A stretch of DNA of 64,000 nucleotides from Paralvinella palmiformis (Eukaryota > Annelida > Polychaeta > Terebellida > Alvinellidae): contig JAODUP010000576.1 of assembly GCA_025642065.1 (NCBI GenBank), positions 124,001 through 188,000 on the forward strand, written 5' to 3'. Shown in pieces: positions 24,690 through 36,350 of the stretch. The notes below the pieces were generated by a model that saw nothing but the letters and a program-made list of their open reading frames with translations, made no database searches and was not told the DNA's origin. The translations under genes and the position numbers were made by a program. How positions within the stretch are numbered: position 1 is the stretch's first letter; each line of letters begins with the position of its first letter.

Positions 24690-24860
24690 TTTCTTCTCCA
24701 TCATTCGCAAGTGATTAGTGTGGAAAGACGAAGCCAAATTTTCTAAGGATGGTCTCTGCCCATGTTAGACTTAGAAATTGGTGATCTTTAATGGCCCTGC
24801 TTTTTAAAAATCTATCAAGAGCCTAGGATCATTTAATGAGGTCACCACAGTTGATCGTAC
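24690..24860. repeat. Dispersed repeat, copy 2 (related to 19640-19880)
   Basis: A decayed copy with the same block order as at 19.7 kb: tgtggaaagacgaagcc, ggtctctgccc and tgatctttaatggccct. The class is unknown. Confidence 0.4.
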
Positions 24861-26090
24861 AGGCATATTTACAAATGTAATTGAACAGATAATTAACTGA
24901 CTTTATTTCAGATTTTTCCCAAATATAAATATAATAATTAATTAGATATGCCAAAGATAAGCAGTCAGATGTTAAGTAACAATTTTAAATACCCTTGTTA
25001 TAGTCAATAATTAAATATAATTTTCTTTCATCACTTATCCCACCTTTTGTCATTGTTGTACAGTTGTGACTATATACAGTATTAGTTTATAAGTATAGCA
25101 TTTATTGTCTTATGCTATTTTGCTTAAAATGTTGTTTCTAATTTGAGAACCAGCATATTATTATAACATGTTTTGTATCTTTTTATCAGGTAATGAGCTA
25201 AGCAGACTGCCGCCATCATGATACAGTATACAGTTAACACGTGGGCATCACATAGGTAAAAGTAAGGTTTTTAAATTTTCTTCTGTGATAGACAAAATAT
25301 ATTTTATTTTATTATAATCATCTGATAATCTGATTTATGCTCATCATGGTGCCTTGATAAATTGAATTCTGTCTATGGTCATAACTAATTAGTGGTGGAC
25401 AACCTTCCATTAATGGAAGGTATTCTGTGAGATGTGTGTTGATTCTGGAGCACAGTTTTGGGAGTCAGTGATGGGCTGCAAATACAGGTTTAAAAAAAGG
25501 GTCAAATATCCTATTTTGGGTTTGTAGTTAGACATTGTCTTTTTCATCAACGAGATCATGATTAAAATGTTTAGATCACACAAAAATGATTTGAAGTTGC
25601 TTCTTGCTAACTACCAGATATATGGTAGTATAAAGGCAGAGTTTTAATTATAAAAAAACATTTACAAACTGGCATCATTAAGATAATGAACATACCTAGT
25701 TGCATAAGATCAAAATTTTTCCCTGTCTGTTCTAAATGTCATCATCCATTTAAATTTTTTATATTTTGAGGAATGATCCAGTGGCAGCATCAGAAGCATG
25801 GCAGCTTGCTAACACAAGCTGCAAACAGTCATTTATGGACCTGGATTGTATTTGTGTGAAAAGAAGCAGCTGTCATAGTCTTTGGCTGTCCATTATCATT
25901 TATAATACTAACAGGGTATGACCAAGGCACAAATACACAACAGAGTAAAATTTTCAGTTACAAGAAAACTGGTGAAAATGATCGATGACTAAAAAAAAAT
26001 GAGCCAGGCCACTGGTAGTGTTGTCATGGGAAATAACTAACACCGTGCTTGATAATATTTAGTGAGTCATGTTGGTGGCTCTACATCTTT
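24861..26090. other. AT-rich stretch with no gene recognised
   Basis: No domain-bearing frame, element end or RNA gene could be identified. It lies upstream of the ankyrin gene and may hold untranslated exons that cannot be seen by eye. Confidence 0.45.
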
Positions 26091-26096
26091 CAAAAG

Positions 26097-26216
26097 TGAT
26101 GATTGATGTTTTACGGCCACTTTTGTGCACACGGTAGGCTAATTGGGCCGAACGACCTTCAAAGGTAATGAATCGAAGTCACAGATGAAATGCCCTTCAG
26201 ATATGCTCACGCCAAC
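26097..26216 (-). mobile_element. SINE copy (tRNA-derived family), head decayed
   Basis: gattgatgttttacggccac, then gtaggctaattgggccgaac, ggtaatgaatcgaagtc and cccttcagatatg match the family. The tRNA-like head breaks down after ctcacgccaacatttgaac. Confidence 0.8.
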
Positions 26217-26366
26217 ATTTGAACACGTTTATATGATATGTTATTATTTAGTTTAGGATCCTGATGATTTAAAGGTAAATGAGATTAGATTAAAATCACA
26301 CAAAACATAATGTGACTTAACTTGATTATCTCATTCTATATCTGAGAACCATAGCCCTCAATTTGG

Positions 26367-26484
26367 CTGTCATTTATCTCTGTCATTTATCTCTGTCATT
26401 TATCTCTGTCATTTATCTATGTCATTTATCTCTGTCATTTATCTCTGTCATTTGTCTCTGTCATTTATCTCTGTCATTTATCTC
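26367..26484. repeat. 13-bp tandem repeat, about nine copies
   Basis: ctgtcatttatct is repeated about nine times with two single-base variants. Confidence 0.95.
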
Positions 26485-26712
26485 GGCCTAGTTCTATCTG
26501 CAGTTGTTTTAACATCTTAGTTATCATAATACTGTTCAGTTTTTTTTTAATTGGACTGGGCCTATATTTAAATATATGTTTTTAACTAATTTAAGTTTAA
26601 TCCTATCAAGAGATGGAGTCAATCAAATATTTGTTTTATTGTTTGTGTGTGGGATGCCTATTATCATATGTATATGTCCATACAGCCATAGACAGTTGGT
26701 TGTGTATGTGCT

Positions 26713-26748
<36 letters not shown>

Positions 26749-26765
26749 CATACATACATACATAT
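26713..26765. repeat. (TA)n(CATA)n microsatellite
   Basis: A TA run passes into catacata repeats. It creates the Tyr/Ile/His-rich chance frames seen on the plus strand here. Confidence 0.9.
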
Positions 26766-27717
26766 ACAATACACACAAGATGCATTTATTCAGTTGGATG
26801 GATTTGTTGGCTTATATTCACAGAAATCCTTTGTTATGGTCTGTTTGTTTTATACGGTCTATAATTTGTCTTTTCTTCCCACAATGAATGCACAAAGTGA
26901 TCTACAACAATTACCACACTATTTATTTTGTTTGTACTTCTGGATTACAATTTGTTCCCTACAATCATTAGTTATCCAGTCCTAGACAAATAAATAGGTT
27001 TGAGGCAATTATTTTACTTTACATTTTAATTGCATATTTAACTATTGCCATATAATGATATGCAACTTTCAACTCCCATTAAAAATTAGGCACATTTGGA
27101 TGCTTAGTGTAAACAAAGGCCAGTATTTAATTATTTTTGATGTTGCTTTGCAAAAAAGATTTATTTATCCATGTGAAGCCATATACAATCTCAACTTGAT
27201 GAACAATCAATGGAAATTAATCAAAACGTTATCCAGGCACCTTGCCCCCAGAAGAAATTTTTAGTCACTGGGCTTGTTCTCTCCCATCAAAATAAAAAAA
27301 CCACGAACCTAAACTAGAAATGAACTTACCCAGAACACGTATAGTCATTTGCCCGTTATACTATTACACCCTGACAGATGCTGCTTTGTTTATTTGTCAA
27401 AGTTGAACTGCTTATGTTAAGAATTGGAATTATATGTCTTGCCTTTTATATTGCGACATTAAAAAGTAACCAATTACTGGATTGTGAGGCCCATGGAGAA
27501 TGAAGGATTGCTCTGTTTTATTTCAGTGCTGGTCACTTGTGAGGTAGAGGGCCAAGAAGATGTAGATTTTTGTATTTAAAGTGAAACTAGCTTCAGTGAA
27601 ATACTTTTAAAACATGATTTTATTGTGAAACTAAGTACTTGGTATGAAGCTTTGTTGACTTATCTTGTTTCTCTTGCACATCATTGTGGTATTAAGAACT
27701 CTTTTACAGGTTCAGCA

Positions 27718-28779
27718 ATGGATAGAACCTACAGCAAGTATTTTGCAGCCCTACACAGGAAGGAGTTAAACATAATCCGTGATCTAGTTATGACAAAAGG
27801 TTGTTTGGTAAACTACCAGTTTGGTGACAGTTCATTTCCAATACACATTGCTGCGGAAAAGGACTACCTCGATGTTCTGAAGTTCCTCATCGCCGCCAAC
27901 ACGTCGGTTGATTTGAAGAATCGCCACGGACAGACAGCACTCTTGCTGGGAATATCACACAGAAGGATCGTACAAGCTTTAATTGTTGCCGGAGCGCAGG
28001 TAAATCTGTCAGATCCTCATGGTCGGACAGCATTACATCTAGCTTGTGCAATAGGACAGATTGACACCGTCACCGATTTGATTGAAGCTGGTGCACGCGT
28101 TGATGCCCATGACAAGTGGGGGCGTACACCATTACATGTCACCTTGTTGAACATCACTCACAACCAGAGCATTGCACATATTTATATTCAAGTTATAACA
28201 GTGCTGCTACAGAAGGGTTGCAATGTTAACCAAGGAGACAGGCAATGCTCGACTCCACTTTTCTTGGCTGTGGCTGTTGGTGACAGCAGTCTGGATATAG
28301 TAAAAATGCTGATATCACATGGAGCATATCCGGATCTACGCAGCAGACACAAGCTCACTCCACTGATGCTGTCTATAATGAAGGGTTATGTGAAGCATTG
28401 CATGTTGTTGCTGAGTCACAATTGTAACGTAAACTGGCGGATTACTGCCACCAAAAATTCTTGCTTGAGGACAGCTGTGAAGAAGGGATATGTGAACATA
28501 GCACGGCTGATTATTGCAGCTGGTTGTGATCTGACGCGAGAGGAGTGGCTCTATCAACCATGGGACTATACAATTATGAGCCAGAGTGAGACGACACTGG
28601 TTTGGCTACGCGAGCTCCAGTCAACGCCGCAGTCGCTGAAACACCTCTCTCGCAGCAACGTCCGTAAGACACATGGCATTCATCTGAGGAAGTACATGGA
28701 ACAAATCCATTATCCAGCTATACTGAAGAAGTTCATTTTACTCGAGGACATCATACCGGAAGCTATAACTAGGATGTGA
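27718..28779 (+). CDS. Ankyrin-repeat and SOCS-box (ASB-like) protein
   Basis: The predicted 353-residue protein has about seven ankyrin repeats, recognisable from SSFPIHIAAEKDYLDVLKFL, GQTALLLGISH, GRTALHLACAIGQIDTV, WGRTPLHVTL, CSTPLFLAVAVG and LTPLMLSIMKGY. A C-terminal SOCS box follows: SLKHLSRSNVRK is the Elongin B/C-binding BC box and IHYPAILKKFILLED fits a Cullin-5 box. Proteins of this build are substrate receptors of Cullin-RING ubiquitin ligases; the ankyrin repeats select the target. The frame is open back to 27625, but ctcttttacag at 27699-27709 is a good splice acceptor. I therefore take the ATG at 27718, eight bases into the exon, as the start, with any earlier exon being 5' UTR. 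The whole coding region is one exon. A piece of it (28076-28126) is duplicated at 30639-30689. Which ASB subfamily it belongs to is not clear. Confidence 0.88.
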   Translation: MDRTYSKYFAALHRKELNIIRDLVMTKGCLVNYQFGDSSFPIHIAAEKDYLDVLKFLIAANTSVDLKNRHGQTALLLGISHRRIVQALIVAGAQVNLSDPHGRTALHLACAIGQIDTVTDLIEAGARVDAHDKWGRTPLHVTLLNITHNQSIAHIYIQVITVLLQKGCNVNQGDRQCSTPLFLAVAVGDSSLDIVKMLISHGAYPDLRSRHKLTPLMLSIMKGYVKHCMLLLSHNCNVNWRITATKNSCLRTAVKKGYVNIARLIIAAGCDLTREEWLYQPWDYTIMSQSETTLVWLRELQSTPQSLKHLSRSNVRKTHGIHLRKYMEQIHYPAILKKFILLEDIIPEAITRM

Positions 28780-30638
28780 TCAGCAAAAAAATAACCTGTT
28801 TAATAATAATATTGGTGGGTTGACTGCTGCTTCATCAGATTTGTTCTAGGTGATGTTTTGTATTAGTTCTTGAAGATACCAGTAATGATGATAATTTGGC
28901 TCGTGTTTCAAGCCAATGAAATTGACTGGACAAGTCCTCCTCGTTATAGCATAGTTGATTACGACATGGCTTTGGCAGCAAGGCAGACTTAAGACTGTAG
29001 TTAGAGCACAATTGTTAAGTGGAAGGCTAGATTATGAAATAACCGTAGTTCTTCAGTTCCATTCTTATCTTCAACAAGTTTACTCAACTTTAAAGGAATT
29101 GTTCACCCTCAGATAATATGACTTAAATGTGTAATACTCATAGAAGTACTTCCAAATCCCATAATAATAATGAACTATACCTACTGTCATCTATATAAGG
29201 AAATAATCAAAATTACCAGAGGGTCACCAGTATGCTTTCCTTGAATGACAGATTGTAGGATGGGCTGGAGAAAGGTCACATGCTCTGATGTCGGCTGGCA
29301 CAAGGGTCATGTAGCCATCTCGATCCAGAACAAGTCAGGAAACAGATGCTTGGTCTTACTCCTTGTGATCTTACTCAGTTACTGGTCCCTGTGCTAACTG
29401 ACAGCATCATCACTTCATTTGCATAAATTTAACAGCTTGGTTGAAAAATATACATAAAATCATTGGACGTTTACCTTCAAAATGGTAAGCTTTGTTTAAT
29501 GACAGTTCTTGTGGGTTTTTTTGATAGCAGCTAAAATAAATATTTTATGAATTTACTAAAGTTCAACAACTTATATGATAAACAAACATTTATTGCAGCC
29601 AAGTTGAAGAAACAAATTTAAATTTCAACAGCCCTTAATATGCTTATCCAAAATGTGAGCCACTTCCTAAACCACTTTAACTGTGCTATAACAAGGGAGC
29701 ATTGTATAACGTTTTGAAGCTATTGTATAAACTTGGTTGACGACTATTTAATGGTTGTATAATTACCATATGATGATCTTATATTTTGTCATGACTGTTA
29801 CAGATGTCATATTTTCTGCTGAATGTCAGGGTGTATGTAACAGTTGAGCAGTTATTGTTATTTATTTTTGTCAGATCTCTCACACCTCTCAGTCAGTTAG
29901 TCTTTGTAGTGATGTGACTGATTTACTTGTTATAAGCTCATCGTGATGTGTTTAATTTGACAGTTATACATTTAAATACTCCATTTATGGTAATGTTTCA
30001 TTGTTTATGACGTTATTATGAATTGACAGTAATGTTATGTAGGTGTTATTAATGTAAAATATACATATATTATACCAGTCATTATATATATATATATATA
30101 CACACACATATATATATACACACACACAGGTGTTCATTAATCTCACTGTCAGTTTTTTCCACTGCATAGCTGGGTGTTTAATGCAGCTGATTGGCATGCA
30201 ACTGTTCATGGTATTGGTAGTCCCCAAGTTAAACTGAGTTGGGCCTAAAGTTGAATACGTTGACACTAAAGGGAGCAATATAATAATAATTGGAATGCTG
30301 TTCTGACCAGTAATAAATGGTAGCTTTATTTTATTTATTATACAGTGTTTATTTTTCAGTAATAGTATGTGGGAGTACAATGTCGCTGGCCATATTTGGT
30401 TAGCTTGATAATATTCTAGAGGAGTGTTAGCTAAACCACATATAAGCCAAATACTGATCCTCCACGTCACTACAAACCACCACACAGCTATTCCATCATT
30501 TGTATAATTTTTTTATACAAATCCGTGTAATCCATATATCGTAGATGATTTGCAGGAGTTGGATATCGCTGTCAGGATTTTCATTACGTTGACACTTCTT
30601 TTGAGCTCGAACGTTGGGCTAAATGGGGCAGAGAAAAA
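28780..30638. other. 3' flank of the ankyrin gene, no other gene seen
   Basis: An aataaa at 29535-29540 is one candidate polyadenylation signal for the ankyrin gene. A mixed TA/CA microsatellite lies at 30084-30129. The 166-codon minus-strand frame crossing it (29985-30485) has no recognised domain and a stretch of microsatellite-encoded Tyr/Ile/Val/Cys, so I treat it as chance. Confidence 0.5.
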
Positions 30639-30689
30639 ATTTGATTGAAGCTGGTGCACGCGTTGATACCCATGACAAGTGGGGGCGTA
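30639..30689 (+). pseudogene. 51-bp duplicated piece of the ankyrin coding exon
   Basis: The bases match 28076-28126 of the ankyrin/SOCS gene with a single G-to-A change, in the same orientation. They correspond to the repeat segment LIEAGARVDAHDKWGR. The fragment ends in gggggcgta exactly where the first minisatellite unit begins. Confidence 0.95.
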
Positions 30690-31130
30690 GCTGAAGTTTG
30701 TTTTGTGTTAGAGGTCTGTGGCGACCCCAGCATGTCGTAGCTGAAGTTTCTTTGTGTTAGAGGTCTGTGGCGACCCCAGCATGTCGTAGCTGAAGTTTGT
30801 TTTGTGTTCGAGGTCTGTGGCGACCCCAGCATGTCGTAGCTGAAGTTTCTTTGTGTTAGAGGTCTGTGGCGACCCCAGCATGTCGTAGCTGAAGTTTCTT
30901 TGTGTTAGAGGTCTGTGGCGACCCCAGCATGTCGTAGCTGAAGTTTGTTTTGTGTTCGAGGTCTGTGGCGACCCCAGCATGTCGTAGCTGAAGTTTCTTT
31001 GTGTTAGAGGTCTGTGGCGACCCCAGCATGTCGTAGCTGAAGTTTGTTTTGTGTTCGAGGTCTGTGGCGACCCCAGCATGTCGTAGCTGAAGTTTCTTTG
31101 TGTTAGAGGTCTGTGGCGACCCCAGCATGT
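30690..31130. repeat. Nine-unit 49/50-bp minisatellite with two unit types
   Basis: Units start at 30690, 30740, 30789, 30839, 30888, 30937, 30987, 31036 and 31086. Type B (50 bp) has gaagtttgttttgtgttcga and type A (49 bp) has gaagtttctttgtgttaga. The rest (ggtctgtggcgaccccagca and tgtcgta) is identical. The order is B' A B A A B A B A, where B' has the B insert but the A-type tag. The array is thus mainly AB dimers of about 99 bp with one B missing. The minus strand is stop-free through the array, which gives spurious repetitive frames. Confidence 0.97.
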
Positions 31131-31477
31131 TGTTGGTTATTAAAATCGTTTAGGCACATCTACAATTTTATACTTAATTATTCCCATCTTCAGATGAGAA
31201 GACACACTGTTTACTCCTTCCTGTAATGGTTTGTGGGTATATCGGGAGGGGGAGGGGGGTATGGGGGCGTGGAGAGAGTGAAAGCTTTCAAGAGACTGGT
31301 AAATATTGTACTTGGTTTTTGTTCTTGGACAGACTTAACTGTAGTTTGTCCATTCTTTTTTTAAGAGGAGCCCGATGATGTTTAATTCAGTAAACACTTT
31401 GATGTTAGTATTATTTGTGAGGCTGCTGCGAGTGTTTCTACGCATTCTCAAAGGATACAGCAGCTAGCTTCTTAACT

Positions 31478-31779
31478 CATGGTTCCCACAGCCAAGGAAA
31501 TATTATTTTCCAGGACACAATTACCATTTTCCAGGATAAAGTGTACAACTTTTAAAAGTAATAAATCAAGATATGTGTGAAAAGGCATATTTAATCCTCA
31601 CTCCGAGCTACTTTTACTTAACTTTTAACTTACGTGGGATATCAAGACTATGTACCTGGCTTTTTGTTTTAAGTGAATTTATTTCACAGGCAATATTTTT
31701 CCCAAGACATTTCCTGATTTTGTAAAATTCCAGGACCTGGAAAATAAATGTTTATTTTCCAGGAAACGTGGGAACCCTG
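31478..31779. mobile_element. hAT-like TIR element (gttcccac/gtgggaac ends)
   Basis: It starts catggttcccacagccaagg and ends gaaacgtgggaaccctg, and is flanked on both sides by ttaact (31472-31477 and 31780-31785). Inside, ttccaggac-type motifs recur. A second member lies at 46248-46644 and a third, more distant one at 41800-41966. Nonautonomous. The 6-bp flank is shorter than the 8 bp expected for hAT, so the superfamily is uncertain. Confidence 0.7.
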
Positions 31780-31785
31780 TTAACT

Positions 31786-34440
31786 GGAGAATATTTTTGC
31801 TGCACATTAGCATTTGCCAAGAAGCTATTGATTTGGTTCAGAATGAGGTCACGGAACTGACGTTAATACATGCTTTATCTTTTGTGATGTATTTTAACTG
31901 CAAGTTCTAATGAATGTGTATTTATTACATGTTGTGTTTTGAGAAACCAAGTTATAAATTATTAAAATATTTATAGGAGAGCAAAATGCTTTTATTATAT
32001 ATATATATATATTTAGGCATGTAATGGGCATGCATATGATTATAGATTTATTAAATGGCTATGAACAGTACGACACCAGCTCTTGTGTATATTTTGGAGG
32101 ATTAATTTATGCGATGAAGAGAACTGTGGATAATTAATGCACACACGTTAATTTAGATCGTTATTATCTGAAGACATTCCCATGTATATGTAAATAAAAG
32201 TTAATGCATTTTTTGAATAGTTTGACTCTGATTGGTATAAATTCTATTGGTGCATGAATGATTTGGCGCGGTTAAACTATTAGTTGGGTTTAATTATACA
32301 GAACATGGTTATTTAATTTTTCATCAACATCAGCTTTAAATAGTAAGGCAACAGTAACTAATTTTGTGCGGGCACGCGGAATAAAATGCTAGATTTAAAT
32401 GGGAAGAAGGGTTTAATGTTACCAGATGAACAGAGACCTGGGCTCATATCCACCAACTCTCATTTGATCTTTTGTATAAAATAATTCTTTGATGAATGAC
32501 TGCCTGGTAGATTCTGGTGTTGGTGATTTGTATATCTAGAACACTTGGGGACCAGGAGTTGATGACAGCAGTGAAAACAAAAATGGTAACAATGGAATGT
32601 CTTTGTTTGGCCTCGGCTGGGATATATATATGACTGAAGAACTACTGCCTGGAGTGGTGAGATCATCAGGCTGAAGGTTTTATTGAAGGATGTACATGCC
32701 ACAGATACTGGCTTAAATGGTATATGATCCCACGAACAGGAAGACAGCAGCACTGTGCAATATCAAGTTATGTTTTCACTTATGGGAGTGCAAAATAGAT
32801 GTCCAGCTCCGTGACATATTTGTTGTAGATATTATTGTTCTTTTATTTTCACGCACGACATATTAAAAATATTGAAGCAAACTTAAATAACAGATAACAA
32901 TAGTACTATTTAAAAAAATCATTAATGACAAAACGGAATAAATATTCAATCAAATATCGACTCGGAATGTCCTCTGCTTAAAACAAAACCATTTCAGCTC
33001 CTGAATTGTCTACCGTTCACTTATAGACAAAAAGCTAAATCAAACAGATGTAAATAAACATCTATTGTGTTATGCTAAATCAAGATCAAAACTTGTTCGT
33101 CATTCTTTTGTTAATGCAGTGTGCAGTAACACTGGCTAGGAAATAATAGCTAAATGCTGCTGGGTGTATCCAAGGTGTCAGTGATCCTGAAGACATCCTG
33201 ATTCTGGACAATTTCTTGAGAATATCAACTGAAACAATCCCCTCGATGATGATAAAATCATTCCATTTCCCTTTTCATGAAATATGAAACGAGGCTCAAT
33301 GACAGCTTATTTTTGTCAACTTTACATCCATTTATCACTGACTTCATGATTGATCAACCGGATAGATACCAACACAGTGGTGTAGTTCTGTATTCACTCG
33401 TTGATAGCAATCAGGGAAACAAACGTTGTGTGAGAAGTCAGAACTTCACGCTGTCAATCTCTTTTTGAATATCTAAATCATTAACCCCCCCCCACTGTTG
33501 TGCAAATAATAAAACCAGTTTAAAACTCCAGCACAAGCATAGCATATATATATATATATATATTATAATACACTCGTGACTTAATTTTGTTTTAACTTCA
33601 CGGAAGTAATTTGAAACTGACAGAAATGGATAACATTTCTACACTATTAGCTATAATTCAGCTTTGCCATGCCATGTAGTCAGATGCTAGAACTGGCTAG
33701 TTTGGATGACACATCTGTAAAAACATCTCAATACCGTCAGATGAATTATTTTCTTTCGAGATGACCATACAGAAATTCCAAATTAAGTCTTGCCATATGC
33801 ATTAATGGTATAATCTGCAATAACGGAATCACACTGAACAAATGCCTAGCAGATTTTAGCCCGAGGCATGTAGCTATACAAATCATAAATATTTTCCACA
33901 GGCAACTTGATCAACACTTACCGTGTCGCCTTGCCAGTTTTGTGAAAACTATTCATGCTAGATTTAAATTTTCTTTGCAGTGACTTCAGTCAAGTTCTTA
34001 AAAACAGATATAAATATATGAACGAAAATAATGAATTTTCAGAAACATATCGCTTGCTACTGTGGGTAATTTTAATTAAACGAATATTTTCCTTTACAGA
34101 TAATTATATATAAAGTGATTATCATATTATAATGTGTGTCACAGAAGATGTCAGAGTTTTTTGCTTTAGTTGTATGTATCCTCTAAAATAATCTACAAAA
34201 TATAAGTGTTATCTATCTGAGATTTTATGTCATAAATCAAACTAAACTTTTTAATTGTACTCTTTATTCGTCAGAATAATATAGATTAAAATTCCACTGA
34301 TAATCACCTAACATAATGTCACAATATATAATAATAATAATAATAAAAATGGCAAATTCTAGCATACAGCAAACAAAATAAAAGCTTGTAATCAATTTGC
34401 TTGTATGGCATTTACTGTGCTAAACCGAGTGTTTGGTTGT
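31786..34440. other. AT-rich stretch with no gene recognised
   Basis: Short TA runs occur at 31995-32013 and 33544-33564. No domain-bearing frame, element end or RNA gene identified. Confidence 0.5.
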
Positions 34441-34625
34441 TACCACATAATAACCTGGATCAGCGTTGAGTCGAGCTATACAGGCCTCGGCACTGGTCAC
34501 ACACCACGGATGTATGGGATCTAGGGAAGCACATCTCATAAACACAGGTACGAGTCAGATTCGCACTCACAACCCGGAGGTTTGCGGCACAGTACTCTAC
34601 CATTGTGCCATCGGAATGCCCAAGA
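34440..34625 (-). mobile_element. Possible second tRNA-derived SINE family
   Basis: Read on the minus strand, the right end gives gatggcacaatggtagagta (A-box-like) and, about 30 bases on, gggttgtgagtgcgaatc (B-box-like), both at tRNA-like spacing. An unrelated tail ends near gtatagctcgactcaac. There is no complete cloverleaf, so this is not a functional tRNA gene. Only one copy was seen in the window. Confidence 0.4.
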
Positions 34626-36230
34626 TCCTGGCCCAGATGGATTATCTCTAAATATCAGTCCACATACGATGTGTTAAATTAGTATAGTGTCACAGAAATA
34701 GTGTGTGTGTGTTACCAAATTATAGTCTACATCATTGTCAACTCGTTCGTTAAACCAATTTTATCTTGTGACCACCAAATTCAACTCAGTTATGAGGACA
34801 ATCGTAACCAAAACATGGCAAGTAAAATTAACACTTCAGTCTGCATCGATGCCAAAAACACAAATTACACAAGCCGAAGAACCAAAGCTGACCATTAATA
34901 ACAGAAACAAATCGTTAACTGTTTAGTCGAAGTGAATCTGTAATAATAACGTTTACCCTGAGAACATGACATTACTACATCAACAGTCATACGAGATGAT
35001 GACTGTTAGTTACCCGACGACATCAATCTATTAGGTTCTATAATGTGGCATGACTGACTGTACTGTTAGTTAATTCAATATGGAGATCGACTGGATTAGG
35101 GTACTGGCTCTTGACTAACAATAAAAGCCAATAAAATGGCCAGCCAAGCAACAGATGAAACTATGTGTAGAGATACAAACAATATATCACATCATATGAG
35201 ATACAAGGAGGTATATCACATCGAACACACACACACACACACGCCATGTATGCACAGACACTAAGCCAGCTATTGAGTTATGTACAAATCTAGTACTTCA
35301 TCATCATCAATCATTCAGCATCTACCTATTTACATATTGTTTGGAGACAATAACTACATTAAAACATATAGATTATGCGTCGGTCCTAATCAATTTGTGT
35401 TTAACAGTAACTTTCTCGACCTGACATCGACAATACAAAGCCCATTTAGCACCAAAAGCACACACATCTCTCTTGGTAACAGGACCTTAACTAACTCAAC
35501 ATTAGCACAGCAGATATACAATTACTTCCAGTAACCACAGTTCATGATATCTGCCTGATGTTGACTCGCATTGTGTTATAAAAGTGCACACTTTGTGATG
35601 AAATTGGCCACAGTCAGGTATTCCAGTGGTTGGACGCAGCTTATAAATTCATCAGTCTGTAGTTGTAAGACCGCTATTTGCCGACAGTGAATAAAAATTA
35701 AGGTTTCCTATCTTTGGGGCAGGAACTGATCCACATCTTTTTGAAGTTGGTCAAACCGAACAACATGCTTAAATCAGTGCTTCACCAGCCAAAGCTCTCA
35801 GCATATACACACACCACAAAAGCCTTTGACACTGTGTTTTGCAATTACATCTACTTGTATTGCATGTAATATTGCACAAAACAGAAAATATAACCTTACT
35901 TAACATCCTTACATTACTCAGCATCCAAACATTACTTGTCACCCCGACACCCAATCCTGCAAAAATAAAGCTAAAAGTAAAAAAATTAAAATAATATTTC
36001 GCTCAAGGGTTCCACTCATCTATGTCAGCAAGGAATACTGCCAATTTACAATTCATCTGGAGTGTCTCGAGTTTCATTCGTCTGATAAAAAGTAAAGACA
36101 AAAACTGCTGTAAAAAATCACTTATTTTTTTACATTTTGTTTGATCTGACAAGGCAAAATATTAAAATAAAACCCCTCAAAAAAAAAAACAGAACGGGGA
36201 CAAGACATTATAGGTAGTAATATTACAGTT
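34626..36230. other. Non-coding stretch, nothing recognised
   Basis: A short CA microsatellite lies at about 35225-35242. The frames present are short and without recognised content. Confidence 0.5.
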
Positions 36231-36237
36231 GGCAGAA

Positions 36238-36350
36238 GATGATGATTGATGTTTTACAGTCACTTTTGTGCACATTGTAGGCTAAATGGGCTGAGTGACC
36301 TCCAAAGGTAATGAAGCGAAGTCAAAGATGAAACACCCTTCAGATATGTT
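36238..36350 (-). mobile_element. SINE copy (tRNA-derived family), tail part
   Basis: gatgatgattgatgttttac, gtaggctaaatgggctgag, ggtaatgaagcgaagtcaaa and acacccttcagatatg match the family. The tRNA head is missing. Confidence 0.85.

Noticed and set aside
29985..30485. 166-codon minus-strand frame
   Set aside because: No recognised domain, an AT-rich composition and a microsatellite-encoded [13 protein letters not shown] segment indicate a chance frame.
30584..31128. Long overlapping minus-strand frames with repeated MLGSPQTSNTK motifs
   Set aside because: They are produced by the stop-free minisatellite units. The 49/50-bp lengths shift the frame from unit to unit, and there is no start context or conserved domain.
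32460..32753. 97-codon minus-strand frame with a short resemblance to the frame at 30584
   Set aside because: The shared CTSFN and FSL residues are too short to mean anything, and no domain or splice context supports a gene.
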